64,000 nucleotides of DNA from Manihot esculenta (GCF_001659605.2 NC_035167.2:5436513-5500512); one strand, 5' to 3'. Shown: positions 10,749-21,477, counted from the first letter of the stretch. A program made the numbers and translations. The notes: generated by a model from the letters alone, not told the origin.

Positions 10749-11927
10749 ATGGATGAGGTAAGTAGATCTGATCTTTCTTTTCTAACATCTTTATTGAAAG
10801 ATTTAACCATAGAACAAGACGCGGTAAGTACACCTTTCCGCCTTGTGGAACTTTATGAACAAATCGTTGCTATGAGAAGTTTTGTTATAGACCAAGCTGA
10901 ACAAGCTTTTGAAGAACAACAACTCCAACAAGTACATGCATGTGAAAGATTCTATGGACAGCCGAGATATGCAATACCTGAAGATACCAGAACTAATCTT
11001 TATAAGATGTTGGAGACTTTGCACAATTTCCAACAGGAAGTGGATCGAGTAGCCGCCAAATGGAGAGAAGACATGGTAAGAAAAGAGGAAGAGCGTCAAG
11101 CTGATGATGAAAGATGGCAAGTACAAGAACAAGTTGCTGAAGAAGCACAACCAGAAAACTGTTTGTTCAACCCAACTGATCAAACAGAACCTGTTGTTGA
11201 TTTAGATATCATTGATTATTTGAGTAAAGATGTTTTTCATGTAAATCAAGATGATATACTAAATAATGATCTTTGCAGGAAAGAGAGCCAGAAAGAGCCA
11301 GAACTGAAAGAAACTGACTGTTGCATCCAACAGGTGGACTGCAGCCATGCGCAGAATGAACAGAAGCAGATCGCACCACTTCAGCTTGGTGCGCAGATCA
11401 GCCTGGCGCAGACTAAAACCACCACCTTTCGGCTGCCAAACTTCACCACCTTTTGGAAGCCGAACTTCACCACAATTCGGCCGCCGAACCTCTCACTACA
11501 GCTTCCATCGCAGCACCTTCAGCCTTCAGCGCAGAAAGAGGAAGCTGAATCCAATTCAGCCATTCCTCCATCGCAGAAAGCCCATGCACACAATGAACAA
11601 GAGGAAATCCAAGACCCAAAACCAAAGGAGCATGAAGATCTATGCTTTCCCAAACCTCCGGACAAGGTAGAGTTTGTTTTGCCTGAATTCAGTACTAAAT
11701 TGCAACTACCCATGGAGAAATATGAACTGGAGTTCAAAGTGCTGCCCAATCATCTAAAAAATGCAAACATAAGGGTAAGAGGTACACCTCATCTGAAAGA
11801 GGAGAAGCTAATCATGTTACTTCATGAGTACATGAAAGAAATAAAATGGGTCATGACAAAAATAAAAGGCGTGCTACACTTCCTATTCAATGCAGTTGGG
11901 ACCCTTTTTCCTCCCCCAATTACTTGA
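10749..11927 (+). CDS. Uncharacterised 392-aa protein of element A
   Basis: An intact ORF occupies half of the interior of a young element, and the ATG is the first after the predicted splice acceptor. I do not recognise a domain. Residues about 1-140 are rich in charged residues and glutamine and look coiled-coil-forming (EQAFEEQQLQQ, KWREDMVRKEEERQ). A low-complexity middle (about 215-300) includes repeats of the type PNFTTF/PNFTTI/PPNLS, encoded by DNA that resembles the GCC palindromes of the chromovirus LTRs. The C-terminal part (about 310-392) is more ordered (EFSTKLQLPMEKYELEFKVL). It occupies the place of gag, so a particle or RNA-binding role is possible but unproven. Its openness may reflect youth or selection. 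Confidence 0.7.
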   Translation: MDEVSRSDLSFLTSLLKDLTIEQDAVSTPFRLVELYEQIVAMRSFVIDQAEQAFEEQQLQQVHACERFYGQPRYAIPEDTRTNLYKMLETLHNFQQEVDRVAAKWREDMVRKEEERQADDERWQVQEQVAEEAQPENCLFNPTDQTEPVVDLDIIDYLSKDVFHVNQDDILNNDLCRKESQKEPELKETDCCIQQVDCSHAQNEQKQIAPLQLGAQISLAQTKTTTFRLPNFTTFWKPNFTTIRPPNLSLQLPSQHLQPSAQKEEAESNSAIPPSQKAHAHNEQEEIQDPKPKEHEDLCFPKPPDKVEFVLPEFSTKLQLPMEKYELEFKVLPNHLKNANIRVRGTPHLKEEKLIMLLHEYMKEIKWVMTKIKGVLHFLFNAVGTLFPPPIT

Positions 11928-12950
11928 GGCAACTTGCCAAGTGGATCGCACCATACAACACCACACCAGGGGAGTACTCAGTTTCCTTTGTTCTTTTATG
12001 TTTTCTATACATTGAGGACAATGCATGATTTAGGTGTGGGGGTGCGGATCTCTGAAATTTTTAATTTTTTTGCTTTAGACACATTTTTCCTTTCAGTTTG
12101 CATTTTCCTTTCAGTTTTTTCTTTTAGTTTGTATTTTCTTTTCAGTTTTCCTTTTAGTTTGTGTTTGATCAACCACGGTCTTCTTCTTTTTGATTGCTTT
12201 ACTCAAATTGATGAACTATGTTGGATGAGCTTTCTTTCCATGACCCCATTGATGTGATAACTCTTTAAACCTGTGTTGAATCAATTGCAATGAGATATAT
12301 TCATGTTTGGGAATTGCCTTTGAATTGAATCTTTGAGCTTGCCATGGTGAAAAATATATTGATGACACTCATTAGAGAGAATGAATTGATTGATGTGTGA
12401 ATGAACTTAATGTGACTTGTTTTAGCAATTGGTGTTGATTTGCCCAAATCATTGAGAAAAAGAAATTCAGAAAAGGCCTAGACTTCATGAGCACAAATTG
12501 AAAACTGTTCCAATGGTCAAAAGACTATGAACAGAGCTAGTAGCCACTTGGACAGGTGACCAACTGAGTAACTGGGGGTGGGTATCACCAATATGTACCT
12601 TCACGTCAAAAGGTTGGTGACTTTTTCAAGCAAGTTTAAAGTGCAAAAAGGCTTAATAAAGTACTTCAAGGTAAGGGCAAGTCACTCTGAAAGCTAGAAC
12701 ATGTCTTAACTGAACAAATGAAATGTGCATGTATGATCTCTCTCTTGAGGAAAACCAATCCTAGCCATGGTAAGTAAAAGGAGACAAGGAAAGAGGTAAG
12801 TAACCTTGATGCATATATTCTTTATTGCAATGCTTCAAAATAGGGGTCTAGAGTAAGAGCTTAAGTGGAAATAAGGATCAAAGCAAAGAGAGTTTGTTTA
12901 ACTATGTTTGTTTGCTTGAGGACAAGCAAAAGGCTAGGTGTGGGGGTATT
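11928..12950 (+). other. Non-coding 3' interior of element A with two polypurine-like motifs
   Basis: No further gene is seen. A block with gaggacaatgcatgattta followed by ggtgtgggggt sits at 12018-12050. A related block, gaggacaagcaaaaggcta followed by ggtgtgggggta, sits at 12918-12948 directly before the 3' LTR. The second is the polypurine tract. The first could be a central tract or a duplication. Such paired motifs are familiar from Athila-like elements. Confidence 0.75.
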
Positions 12951-15063
12951 TGACAGAGCATAATTTAGCCCACTTTATCATGATAATCTTGATGTTTATT
13001 TACACCTTTTCTACCTAATTTTGTGGTTTTGTTCATGTTTTGCAGAAACTAGGTGTGAAAAGACAATCTGGAGAAAATGCTCTTAAAACTGCCAAAAAGT
13101 GCCAAATATGGAAAGTTCCAAATAAGAAAAGTTTTCATATATGGAAAGTTCCAAATAAGGAAAGTGTTCATATATGGAAAGTGCCAAATAAGGAAAGAGT
13201 CAGAAAGCACAGTCAACAAACTGTCCGAAATTCGAACTGCAGAATCTTTCCTGCCTTAATTAGAACATGGGCCAGGAAAGGAAGGTTTTCAAATAAGGCA
13301 AGTTTTCAGAAAAGGAAAGTCTTCAAATAAGGAAAGTGCAGAAGCAAAAGCAAATAAGGAAAGCTCAGCCAGAAGATTATTTGAAATTCAAATCACAGAT
13401 ATTTCTTTCCTTGTTCAAAAGATGTACACACACTGCAGCAGTCATGTCTTCCTGTTTAGGCAGCAAGATCTCAAGGAGATGCTCTTCCTCTTCTGCATTC
13501 AGCATTCAAAATTCAAACGAAGGCTCCACCTAAAAAGAAAAGATTGGACAGATATCTTTCCACTTCTGTACATTAATGACTGCATTCTCCTGCCTCTTTT
13601 GCAATCCATGCGCGCGCCACCTCTTCTGGAAGCATGATCCGCGCGTCCTTCCTCTTCTGAAAGCCTTGGTACGTGCATATTTCCTTATGAACATCAAGCC
13701 ACGACTTTTCTTCCTCTATTGGCAGCCTTGGATCGCTCTTCCTTCCTTTTCAAGCACAAGGTACGCTCCTTTCCTATTCTGAAGGCAATCTGCGCGCCAA
13801 CTTCTTTCTGAAGCCTTGCAGTCCGATTCTTTCCTCGTTTGCAACAACTTGGGCAGCAAGTTGCACATGGGCAGCACCTTGGGCAGCCTCTACACTAATT
13901 AGGAAGCAAGGTCAGCATCTAAACTTATTTAGGAAGCACAATCTGCGCCTCCTTCCCTTTCTGAGACCAAACCGCGCGCATCAACTTCCTTTCGCAGTGC
14001 ATTTTCGCGCAGCCTTCCTTCTGAAGCCGAAAAGCGCGATTCTTTCCTTTTCAGACACATCTTGGGCAGAAAATACCTCTTGGGCAGTAAGTATGACCTA
14101 GGGCAACACTTTTCAACTATAAAAAGCCACATAAGAAGCCTCTACATGGTCTTTACACTCCCCCTGGGAGACACCTACGGGATTGCAAGTGACATCTTCT
14201 CTTTTTCTTCCTTTCTTTATTTTTAGTTTTTGTTTCAGCCATGAGTGGCTGAAACCTTCATTCTAGTTGAAGAACAAGTGAAGCTTTAGTTGTATTGTGG
14301 ATTGAGAGACTTGGACTACATTGTTTATCTTTTGTTATTCAGTATTCTTGTGATTTTATGCTTAAGGACATTATTGCTTTGTTGTTTAGATCTACATTGA
14401 TTCTCGATTGCAAGGTAATATATTGTTGGTTTGAGTGATTTTAAGTCCGAAATTGCTTGATTTATTCAACCATAAGAACACTTGGTGCATCACCAAGGAA
14501 ATCGCATGATCTAATGTTGTCTCCATGCATGTGGGTGACTAGAATTGGTTCTCTCCATTACTTTATGCGATTGACTTTTGCAAAAGGCCTAAGGCTCAAA
14601 GACGTTCTTTGGCAATTGTTAATTAGTAATTGATTGGTGGACTTTCCCTAATTAATTTAATTTAAAAGAGAGACTATGGATGTGAGAAGCTTCTTCAATC
14701 TCCATGGCCAATTTATTGAATCAACAGAGGAACTTTTGAGTCAATGATCAATCCCATCAACTAAAGTGGATCTAAATCTTCAACTAGAGCTTTTACCATC
14801 ATTGTTTTACCCTCAATTTACTTTCTGCTTACTTTTTAATTACTCTTTACCTTAGCTTAATTGAATCAATCTCAAAACCCCCCTTTTTACTTTTCTTGCA
14901 CTTTAATTTTATTTTACTTTCTGTTTGTTTTCTTGGTCTTGATAAGGAAAGTAGGTAAGTATCAATTCCCTGTGGATACGATCCTTTCACCACTATCTAC
15001 AGTATTAATATTGTTGGTAGCTGAATTGATTATTTTTGACCGGTCTCGACAACCGCTCTGTCA
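12951..15063 (+). repeat. 3' LTR of element A
   Basis: Same 2113-bp length as the 5' LTR, ending CGCTCTGTCA and followed by the CACCC duplication. Differences seen include the tctatgcg/tccatgcg site and the ctttgtca/ctctgtca tail. The near identity means recent insertion. Confidence 0.95.
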
Positions 15064-15131
15064 CACCCATTTCGAGAAAGGTGAAGTGGTGGGCAGGAGA
15101 GCCTGATTCTGATCCTTCGCTCCCAGCTCGG
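15064..15131 (-). pseudogene. gag of element C, short piece between elements A and B
   Basis: These 68 bp include the right CACCC copy (15064-15068) and the left CTCGG copy (15127-15131). On the minus strand they encode a stretch ending in PFSKWVQQ that leads in frame into the main gag piece at 8505. This proves that A and B both hit the same gag. Confidence 0.9.
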
Positions 15132-16064
15132 TGACAGAGCATAATTTAGCCCACTTTATCATGATAATCTTGATGTTTATTTACACCTTTTCTACCTAAT
15201 TTTGTGGTTTTAACCATGTTTTGCAGATATTAGGTGTAAAGAGAAAATCTGGAGAAAATGCTCTTAAAACTGCCAAAAAGTGCCAAATATGGAAAGTTCT
15301 AGAAAAGGAAAGTTTTCATATATGGAAAGTTCCAAATAAGGAAAGTTTTCATATATGGAAAGTGCCAAATAAAGAAAATGTCAGAAAGCACAGTCAGCAA
15401 ACTGTCCGAAATTCGAACTGCAGAATCTTTCCTGCCTTATTTAGAACATGAAGCCAAAAAGGAAAGTTTTCAAATAAGGCAAGTTGTCAGAAAAGGAAAG
15501 TCTTCAAATGAGAAAAGTGCAGAAGCAAAAGCAAATAAGGAAAGCTCAGTCAGAAGATTATTTGAAATTCAAATCGCAAATCTTTCTTTCCTTGTTCAAA
15601 AGATGTGCACACACTGCAGTAGTCATATCTTCCTGTTTAGGCAGCAAGATCTCAAGGAGATGCTCTTCCTCTTCTGCATTCAGCATTCAAAATTTAAACG
15701 AAGGCTCCACCTAAAAAGGGAAGACTGGACAGATATCTTTCCACTTCTGCACATTAATGACTGCATTCTCTGCCTCTTTTGCAATCCATGCGCGCGCCAC
15801 CTCTTCTGGAAGCATGATCCGCGCGTCCTTCCTCTTCTGAAAGCCTTGGTACGTGCATATTTCCTTATGAACATCAAGCCACGACTTTTCTTCCTCTATT
15901 GGCAGCCTTGGATCGCTCTTCCTTCCTTTTCAAGCACAAGGTACGCTCCTTTCCTATTCTGAAGGCAATCTGCGCGCTTTCCTCTTTTGAGAGCCATCTG
16001 CGTGCCACCTTCCTTTTCTGCAACAACTTGGGCAACAAGTTGAGCATGGGCAGCACCTTGGGCT

Positions 16065-16137
16065 CACCTTGTCAAGATTTTAAAGTGTGAGCTTAAAAAG
16101 CCTGAATAAGCTCATAGTTTAAAATCTTGATAAGGTG
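16065..16137. repeat. Imperfect 30-bp inverted repeat (hairpin)
   Basis: Arms 16065-16094 and 16108-16137 pair at about 27 of 30 positions (caccttgtcaagattttaaa against tttaaaatcttgataaggtg) around a 13-nt loop. It stands at the very left edge of the insert in LTR B. Confidence 0.85.
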
Positions 16138-16496
16138 ATGACCTTATTTGGCATTTTAGTAATAGTTCAGGGTAAATTTGGGCCGAAAAAAATGAAATTT
16201 GGTATTCTCAGCCCTGTTGTATACTTAAGGGGAAATTTTGGTCTTTTAGCCTTTAGACTTTAGACCCCTCATAAATGCAAAGTTTGGTGCAGGATTGAAC
16301 ATATTCCAACACCAGCAAATGTTAAAAAAAAACAAGAAGGTGCTCGTATTCGAATAAACTCATTGGTTTATCTCTTGAATATATCTGCGAGTATTTAAGG
16401 GATTTCCATTTTGGTTACTACTTGAAAATTGAAACTTTTGACAACATCACATGTTAAAAGACTCTAAAACTAAATCACAACTAAGAGAATATTTAC

Positions 16497-16665
16497 CTGG
16501 GGATCAGTTGCAGATAAATAAAATGGAGATGCTGTATGGAAACACATTCACATCCCTCAACCACAGGATCAAAAGACCCTTCATCCATTAAATCTGCTTT
16601 GAATAATTGCAGTCTTTCTTTAGCTCCATCAAGTACAAGCAAGTGTTCAGTTTTCTTTGCATCAT
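16497..16665 (-). pseudogene. Captured exon of a cinnamoyl-CoA reductase-like (extended SDR) gene
   Basis: On the minus strand the segment reads [24 protein letters not shown] and [12 protein letters not shown], the second-exon block typical of plant cinnamoyl-CoA reductase, dihydroflavonol reductase-like and phenylacetaldehyde reductase-like enzymes (NADPH-dependent, cytosolic). One base is lost after GCE, shifting the frame; past it the next family words FHTASPF and SATDP are still readable. The left-hand edge has a donor (CAG/GTAAAT, at 16497/16496) and the right-hand edge an acceptor (CTCAG at 16670-16666). The piece is therefore genomic DNA with intron flanks, not a processed copy. The Rossmann glycine motif and the catalytic YxxxK lie in other exons and are absent. 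Confidence 0.75.
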
Positions 16666-18012
16666 CTGAGCCATATATCAACAGAATCTTTTATTTCAAT
16701 AATCATGGCTAAGCTACCCAGATTAAATAATTTTAAGGTTTATCTTAGTCAACCACCTGTTTAGGTCATGATCTCAAATTAGGCTATTTAAGGTCAACAT
16801 CTAAACTTATTTAGGAAGCACAATCTGCGACTCCTTCCCTTTTGGAGACCAAACCGCGTGCACCAACTTCCTTCCGCAAAGCATTCGCGCGCAGCCTTCC
16901 TTCTGAAGCCGAAAAACGCGATTCTTTCCTTTTCAGACACAACTTGGGCAGAAAATACCTCTTGGGCAGTAAGTATGACCTAGGGCAACACTTTTCAACT
17001 ATAAAAAGCCACATAAGGAGCCTCTACAGGACCTTGAAGCCCCCCTTGGGAGGCACTTACGAAATTCACATCTCTTCTTCTACCTTTCTTCTTTTCTTTT
17101 ATTTTTGATTTTGTTTCAGCCATGAGAGGCTGAAATCTTTTATTCTAGTTGAAGATTAGGTGATGCTTTAGTTGTTTTATTGATTGGGAGACTTGATCAA
17201 ACATTGTTTATCTTTTGTTATTCAATATTCATACAATCTCATGCTTAATTCCATTATTGCTTTGTTGTTTTGATCAATATGGCCAATTGATTCTTGATTG
17301 CAAGATAATAATATGTTAGTTTGGGTGATTTAAGTCCGTAATTGCTTGGATTATTCAAACATAAGAACACTTGGTGTAAAAACCAAGGAAATTGTATGAT
17401 CTAGCAACATCTCATGCGTTTGAGTAGTTAGGATTGGATCTCTCTCTTTCTTCATGCAATTAACAATTGTTTGATGCCTAAGGCCCAAGGACGTTCCTTG
17501 GCAATTTGTTAATTAGTAATAAATTAGAGGACGTTCCCTAATTGGTTTAATCATAAGGAGAGATATGGTGGTGAGAAGCGTCTTCCATCTCCATAACTAA
17601 TCTATTGAATCAATCAAAAGAAACTTAGTGTCAATAATCAATCCCAACAACTGAAGTAGATCCAATTCTTCAACTAGAGCTTTCTTATTACTTATTTCTC
17701 TTTTATTTTATTATTCGCTTATTTAATTGCTTTCAGTAGTTTATTAATCAAATCAATCTCAAACCCCCCATTTTACTTTTACTGCAATTTATTTTTATTT
17801 CTCTTTCAGTTTTATCTCGTTTCAGTTTATTTCTCTTTCAGTTTATTTCTTTTTCAGTTTATTTTTATTTCAGTCTATTTTATTGGTCTTGATAAGGAAA
17901 ATAGGTAAGTATTCAATTTCCTGTGGATTCGATCCTTTCACCACTATCTGCAGTTGTAAATTGTTGATAACCAGAAAGGTTATTTTTGACCGGCTTCGAC
18001 AACTGCGAGTCA

Positions 18013-18593
18013 CTCGGCCAGGAGCTGTTCCCTCAGCTTCTGCAGCTTTTGGTCTACATTCTCCTCTTCTTGCCTGGGCCTTTTCTCTCGACGGTATTCC
18101 TCCTCCCATGTTTCACTTCCTGTTGCTCCAGTTGGCTCGGCAGAATGACTATCTGCCTCGTCATTCTCTATTAACTCCCTAACCCTTCTCCCATGAATTC
18201 TGGCCTCTGGCTCTACTTCTCCACCGGTTCTCCTGTCCCTCTCTTCGGTTTCTCGGCTGGTTGTTTGAGGAGGGTTGAGGGTAGGTTGGTGTGGTTCATT
18301 GGTTCTGGGCTCTTCGACCACTGGTAATACGTTTGCCGGGGTACTGAGGCCCCGCTGTTGCATTAGCTGCCCCAGCCAGTGGGCGGTATTTTGTAGCTGG
18401 AGGGCCATGGCTTGAAGGTCCTGGTTGGACAAGGCAGCGGCAAATACGTTTCCTGCCAGACTCGGCGAGGGATTAAAAGGAATGGGTGGTTGATTGTTTG
18501 GAGTCGTGGGACTGGAAAAAGAGAACTGCTGCCCCTTCTGGGCAGAGCTCAGGTCATTAAGAGTGTTAAGATTGTTGTTTTCATTATGATTAG
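18013..18593 (-). pseudogene. gag of element C, N-terminal part
   Basis: Read from 18593 leftward the frame continues from the ATG at 20899 across solo LTR S. It encodes an asparagine-, proline- and serine-rich start (HNENNNLNTLNDL), then LSNQDLQAMALQLQNTAHWLGQL, then an acidic region with EARIHGRRVRELIEND. It has no known domain beyond the usual variable Gag N-terminus. It runs in frame up to the insertion of B. TSD copies are at 18589-18593 (ATTAG) and 18013-18017 (CTCGG). Confidence 0.85.
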
Positions 18594-20890
18594 TGTAATA
18601 CCCGGCTAGACTCCGGTATTGGAATTCCTACCATCTGGTGGAATCTCGGATGTCGAAAACCTCTAGAAGGGTAAAATCATGTTTTTATAAAATATTTTAA
18701 TGTATCTTAAGGTTTTAAGCAAAAAGGAAATTGAGTTTTCAAAGAAAAAGACCAATGAGACATTTCCAGGTTCGGCCGCCGAACCTCAAGTTCGGCCGCC
18801 GAACGTGGGATGGTTTAGGGGGGCAAGTTAGGCTTCCGAAAGTTTCAAAGGTTCGGTCGTCGAACTTGCATGAGTTTTGGAGGCACTTTAGGCTGTCGAA
18901 AGGTGGTTTGCCAGCCCCTATATAAGAGCTCCATGGCCGAAACGGGCGAGTTTTCTCCCCATTTTCGGCCACGGTGAGTTCTTGCTCTCCCATGGTTCAT
19001 TTTAGATGTTTTTCCTTCGATCTTTCATGTTTTAACAAGCTTTATGTTGATTTGAAGATATTTGAACAAAAGAGCGAGTTTTGGAAGCTTGGAGACCAAA
19101 GAGTTGAGATCTCTCCCATCTCCAAGTTGGATCGTCTCTCCTCTCGTTCTTCAAGAGGTAAGAGTAGATCCATAGTTCCTTTAATGTGTTTTATGAAGTT
19201 TCTTGGGGTAGAAATGCATGTGTAGGTTTATGTGGAGTTTATGGGTTTACTGTGCATTTATGAACAATGTATGTTGGATATGCATGTTTGATGTGTTGTA
19301 GATGGGGTTTAGGATAGTTTGAAGCCCCTAGGAACTTGTATGCTTGAGTATGCATGTTGTAGAATAGGAAAATGCATGATTGAATGAGTTGGGAGGTGTT
19401 TATGCATGTTGAGCTGAGTTTCTGCCCTTTTGGGAAGAACTCAGGTTTGACAGCCGAAGGCTCTTTCGGCCGCCGAAGGCTCTTTCGGCCGCCGAACCTG
19501 CCTTTGGTAGCATGTATCGGCTGCCGAACCCTGCCCCTGAAAGTGGACTTTCGGCTTTGGAAGGGAGTTTCGGCCGCCGAAGGTGCCGCCGAACATGCAT
19601 AAGTTTTGTCTCTGGAGGGAACCTTCGGCCGCCGAAAGTGCCGCCGAAGGTGCATGACTTTCGGCTCTGGAGGGCCTTTCGGCTGCCGAACCTGCCGCCG
19701 AAAGTGCCCTGTTCAGCCCTCCTTTGCATGATTTATGTGATTGTTTCAAGGTGTTTTAGGAGGTTTTTGGGGAGTATTTTAGAGTCATTTTTATGTATGT
19801 TAGGTCCCTCATTTGAGTCCACCTGTGTAGGTTCGAACCCGAGGAACCGAGGACCCCAGCAGTGAGTTCAGCTGCTTCTGAGTCTGTTAGAGCTTCAGCC
19901 AGAGGTGAGTGGAATACCTTAATTCGTTTCAAAGTAAATAAATAAATTATGAGCATGATATACGCATCATGAATGCCATGAGATATACTAGGGTGCTTGC
20001 ATTAGAATTCATGAATATATTGCATTGCATAATATGTTGTTGATGTGGATGAATGTTGGATGATCCTTTAGCTACACTACGTTATGATATGATGTGATAC
20101 GGTATGGAAGACCAGTGAGGCCCATTCTACGCCCCTGGCACTATGTAAGAGAAAGACCAGTGAGGCTCATTCTACGCCCCTGGCATATTGGAATATTATG
20201 TTATGAATGTAATGTAAGAGAAAGACCAGTGAGGCCCAGTCTACGCCCCTGGCACTATTGGAATGAGTAGTGGGCTATTGGTGACAAGTTCATCCTTGAT
20301 GTGGAATGTTTGTGATATGTTGCATTTCATGAAGCATGAAATTTAAATTGAATGTTTAATTATTATGCTCACTGGGCTTTATAGCTCACCCCTCTCCCTT
20401 AACCCCCAGGTTTGTAGGTACAGGGTAGACCAGGAGGTCAGCAGGAGTAGAGTCATGTGTTATGTAATAGCTAGATGTGGACATGGACATGATCTAATGT
20501 AAAAGTATGATATAGAAATGTTATGTAATGATGCTTATGGAAGTTTAGAGCTGTGCTTGACCATAGTATGTTGTTAATCCCTTTTTAGTACATGATATAA
20601 ATGTTTAATGATGATTATTGTAAACCAAACTTAATTTATATTATGTCACCCCATTGGAGCACTGATGAGGACTTCAAGATGGGGTTAATGTTTATGTTTA
20701 TGAATAGTGCATACACAGGTTGAGTTTGATGATTGAATGGAAAGAAAAGTTCAAAATTTTTAGGTATGTGTTGATTATGTATGGGATTAAGCAGGTTACA
20801 AGAGGAATGTTTGGCTTGCTACGGGTCCCGGCGGCCTTAAGCCGATCTGGATCCTAGCGCCGGTAGCGGTCCAATTTTCTGGTCGTTACA
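18594..20890 (+). mobile_element. Solo LTR S of the chromovirus family
   Basis: It starts TGTAATACCCGG, ends TCGTTACA, and is flanked on both sides by ATTAG (18589-18593, 20891-20895). Length is 2297 bp. Contents match element 1's LTR: promoter-proximal GCC palindromes (18772-18850), TATATAAG at 18919-18926, donor-like AG/GTAAGAG near 19157, a second palindrome cluster (19450-19700), and a tandem block with accagtgaggcccattctac at 20105-20265. No interior is left. Confidence 0.95.
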
Positions 20891-20979
20891 ATTAGCCATC
20901 GTGGATCTCACTGGGTTTTGTAAGAGTGGAACTCCGGTGATGAAAAGATCTCTTTCGTTTCCCCACAGACGGCGCCAAT
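20891..20979 (-). pseudogene. gag start codon and leader of element C
   Basis: The ATG is 20899-20897 on the minus strand, followed by two codons and then solo LTR S. Upstream (20900-20960) lies the short untranslated leader. It is assigned as start because it is the first ATG after the primer site and the frame joins the rest of gag. Confidence 0.8.
20961..20977 (-). other. Primer-binding site of element C
   Basis: The minus strand reads TGGCGCCGTCTGTGGGG three bases after the end of the LTR (ATCA, ATT). It is the form common in Tat-lineage plant elements. Confidence 0.8.
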
Positions 20980-21477
20980 TGATAATCTGAGATCCAGAAA
21001 AATAGAGTTTTACAGAAATTTTTGTAATATTGGAAAAACTTAGAATTTAGGGGAGGGCAATCCTCCTTTTATCTATTTTCATTGTCTGTCAGTGACGTGC
21101 AACAGTCTGGCTCCCATTGGGCTACCTGTCCCTGCCATACTGATACGATCGTACGAGAATATCCGATTTCTGCCCCGTATGTAATAGCTTCAGATGCTCC
21201 CCAGGTGCGCATGCGGATGGTCCCCCAAGACGAATGGGCTGAACTCTTTCTTGATTCCGAACTGGGCCGGAAGAGAAGATTGAAACTAAACCTAGAATAG
21301 ATCTGCTCGATGGGCCGTGGAGTTGGCTCTGCCTGATTGATGAAATTGACTGGAGCCCGACCCTGGGGTTTGAGGGGATCAGGCCTGATACGAGTGAGAG
21401 ACTTGAAGGTCTCTGGATAATGGGCTGATATCATGGGTCTAGCCCCATACCGGGGTGAAGAAATCCAGCGCTCATCA
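20980..21477 (-). repeat. 5' LTR of element C
   Basis: On the minus strand the LTR runs from TGATGAGCGC (21477) to GATTATCA (20980), about 498 bp, with TG/CA ends and a 4-bp inverted repeat. The inner boundary is fixed by the primer site. The outer boundary is judged from the TG ends only, as the partner LTR is missing and no target duplication could be checked. Confidence 0.65.

Larger units (their letters stand above)
8506..15063 (+). mobile_element. Element A: complete, young, non-autonomous LTR retrotransposon (no pol)
   Basis: Two LTRs of equal length (8506-10618 and 12951-15063, 2113 bp each) begin TGACA and end TGTCA and differ at only about half a dozen positions by eye. The 5-bp target duplication CACCC flanks it exactly (8501-8505 and 15064-15068). 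The 2.3-kb interior has an Asp-type primer site, one intact ORF (10749-11927) and a polypurine tract, but no protease, RT or integrase. This is a large retrotransposon derivative that must borrow enzymes, probably from an Athila-like partner given the primer site. It sits in the gag of element C. Confidence 0.93.
16062..16790. other. Foreign insert in LTR B carrying a gene fragment
   Basis: The A-type LTR alignment breaks after agcaccttggg and resumes at aggtcaacatctaaac. The insert begins with a large inverted repeat (16065-16137), then AT-rich DNA, then a minus-strand exon with its intron edges (16497-16665). No terminal inverted repeats at both ends, no target duplication and no Helitron ends were found, so the carrier or mechanism is unknown. 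Confidence 0.7.
15132..18012 (+). mobile_element. Solo LTR B, same family as element A, with an internal foreign insert
   Basis: It begins TGACAGAGCATAATTTAGCC and ends GCGAGTCA, with CTCGG on both sides (15127-15131, 18013-18017). It aligns with the LTRs of A throughout but is more diverged. It carries an extra segment of about 730 bp (16062-16790), which replaces roughly 25-30 bp of LTR. No interior or second LTR is present, so it is the usual solo-LTR product of recombination between two LTRs. The copy is clearly older than A. Confidence 0.9.
7437..21477 (-). mobile_element. Element C: Tat-like LTR retrotransposon remnant, split by three insertions
   Basis: Reading right to left: a 5' LTR (21477-20980), a primer-binding site (20977-20961), gag start (ATG at 20899-20897), and gag pieces at 20899-20891, 18593-18013, 15131-15064 and 8505-7442. 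They rejoin in one frame when the three insertions and one copy of each 5-bp duplication are removed. No protease, RT, RNase H or integrase of this element remains; after gag the sequence jumps to an unrelated gag fragment. The 3' LTR was not found. Primer site and Gag finger type point to the Tat/Athila side of Ty3/gypsy. It is older than everything inserted in it. Confidence 0.8.

Noticed and set aside
11846..12257. ORFs overlapping and following the end of the element A ORF
   Set aside because: Short, hydrophobic from T-rich DNA, and lying over the polypurine-like block; no support as genes.
16062..16790. Insert in LTR B as a Helitron or Pack-MULE
   Set aside because: The hairpin is at the wrong place and too long for a Helitron end, and no CTRR end, long matching TIRs or 9-bp duplication were found.
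19450..19700. Regularly spaced palindromes considered as a CRISPR-like array
   Set aside because: Spacing is irregular, the units are short, the same block recurs in all LTRs, and the genome is a plant's.
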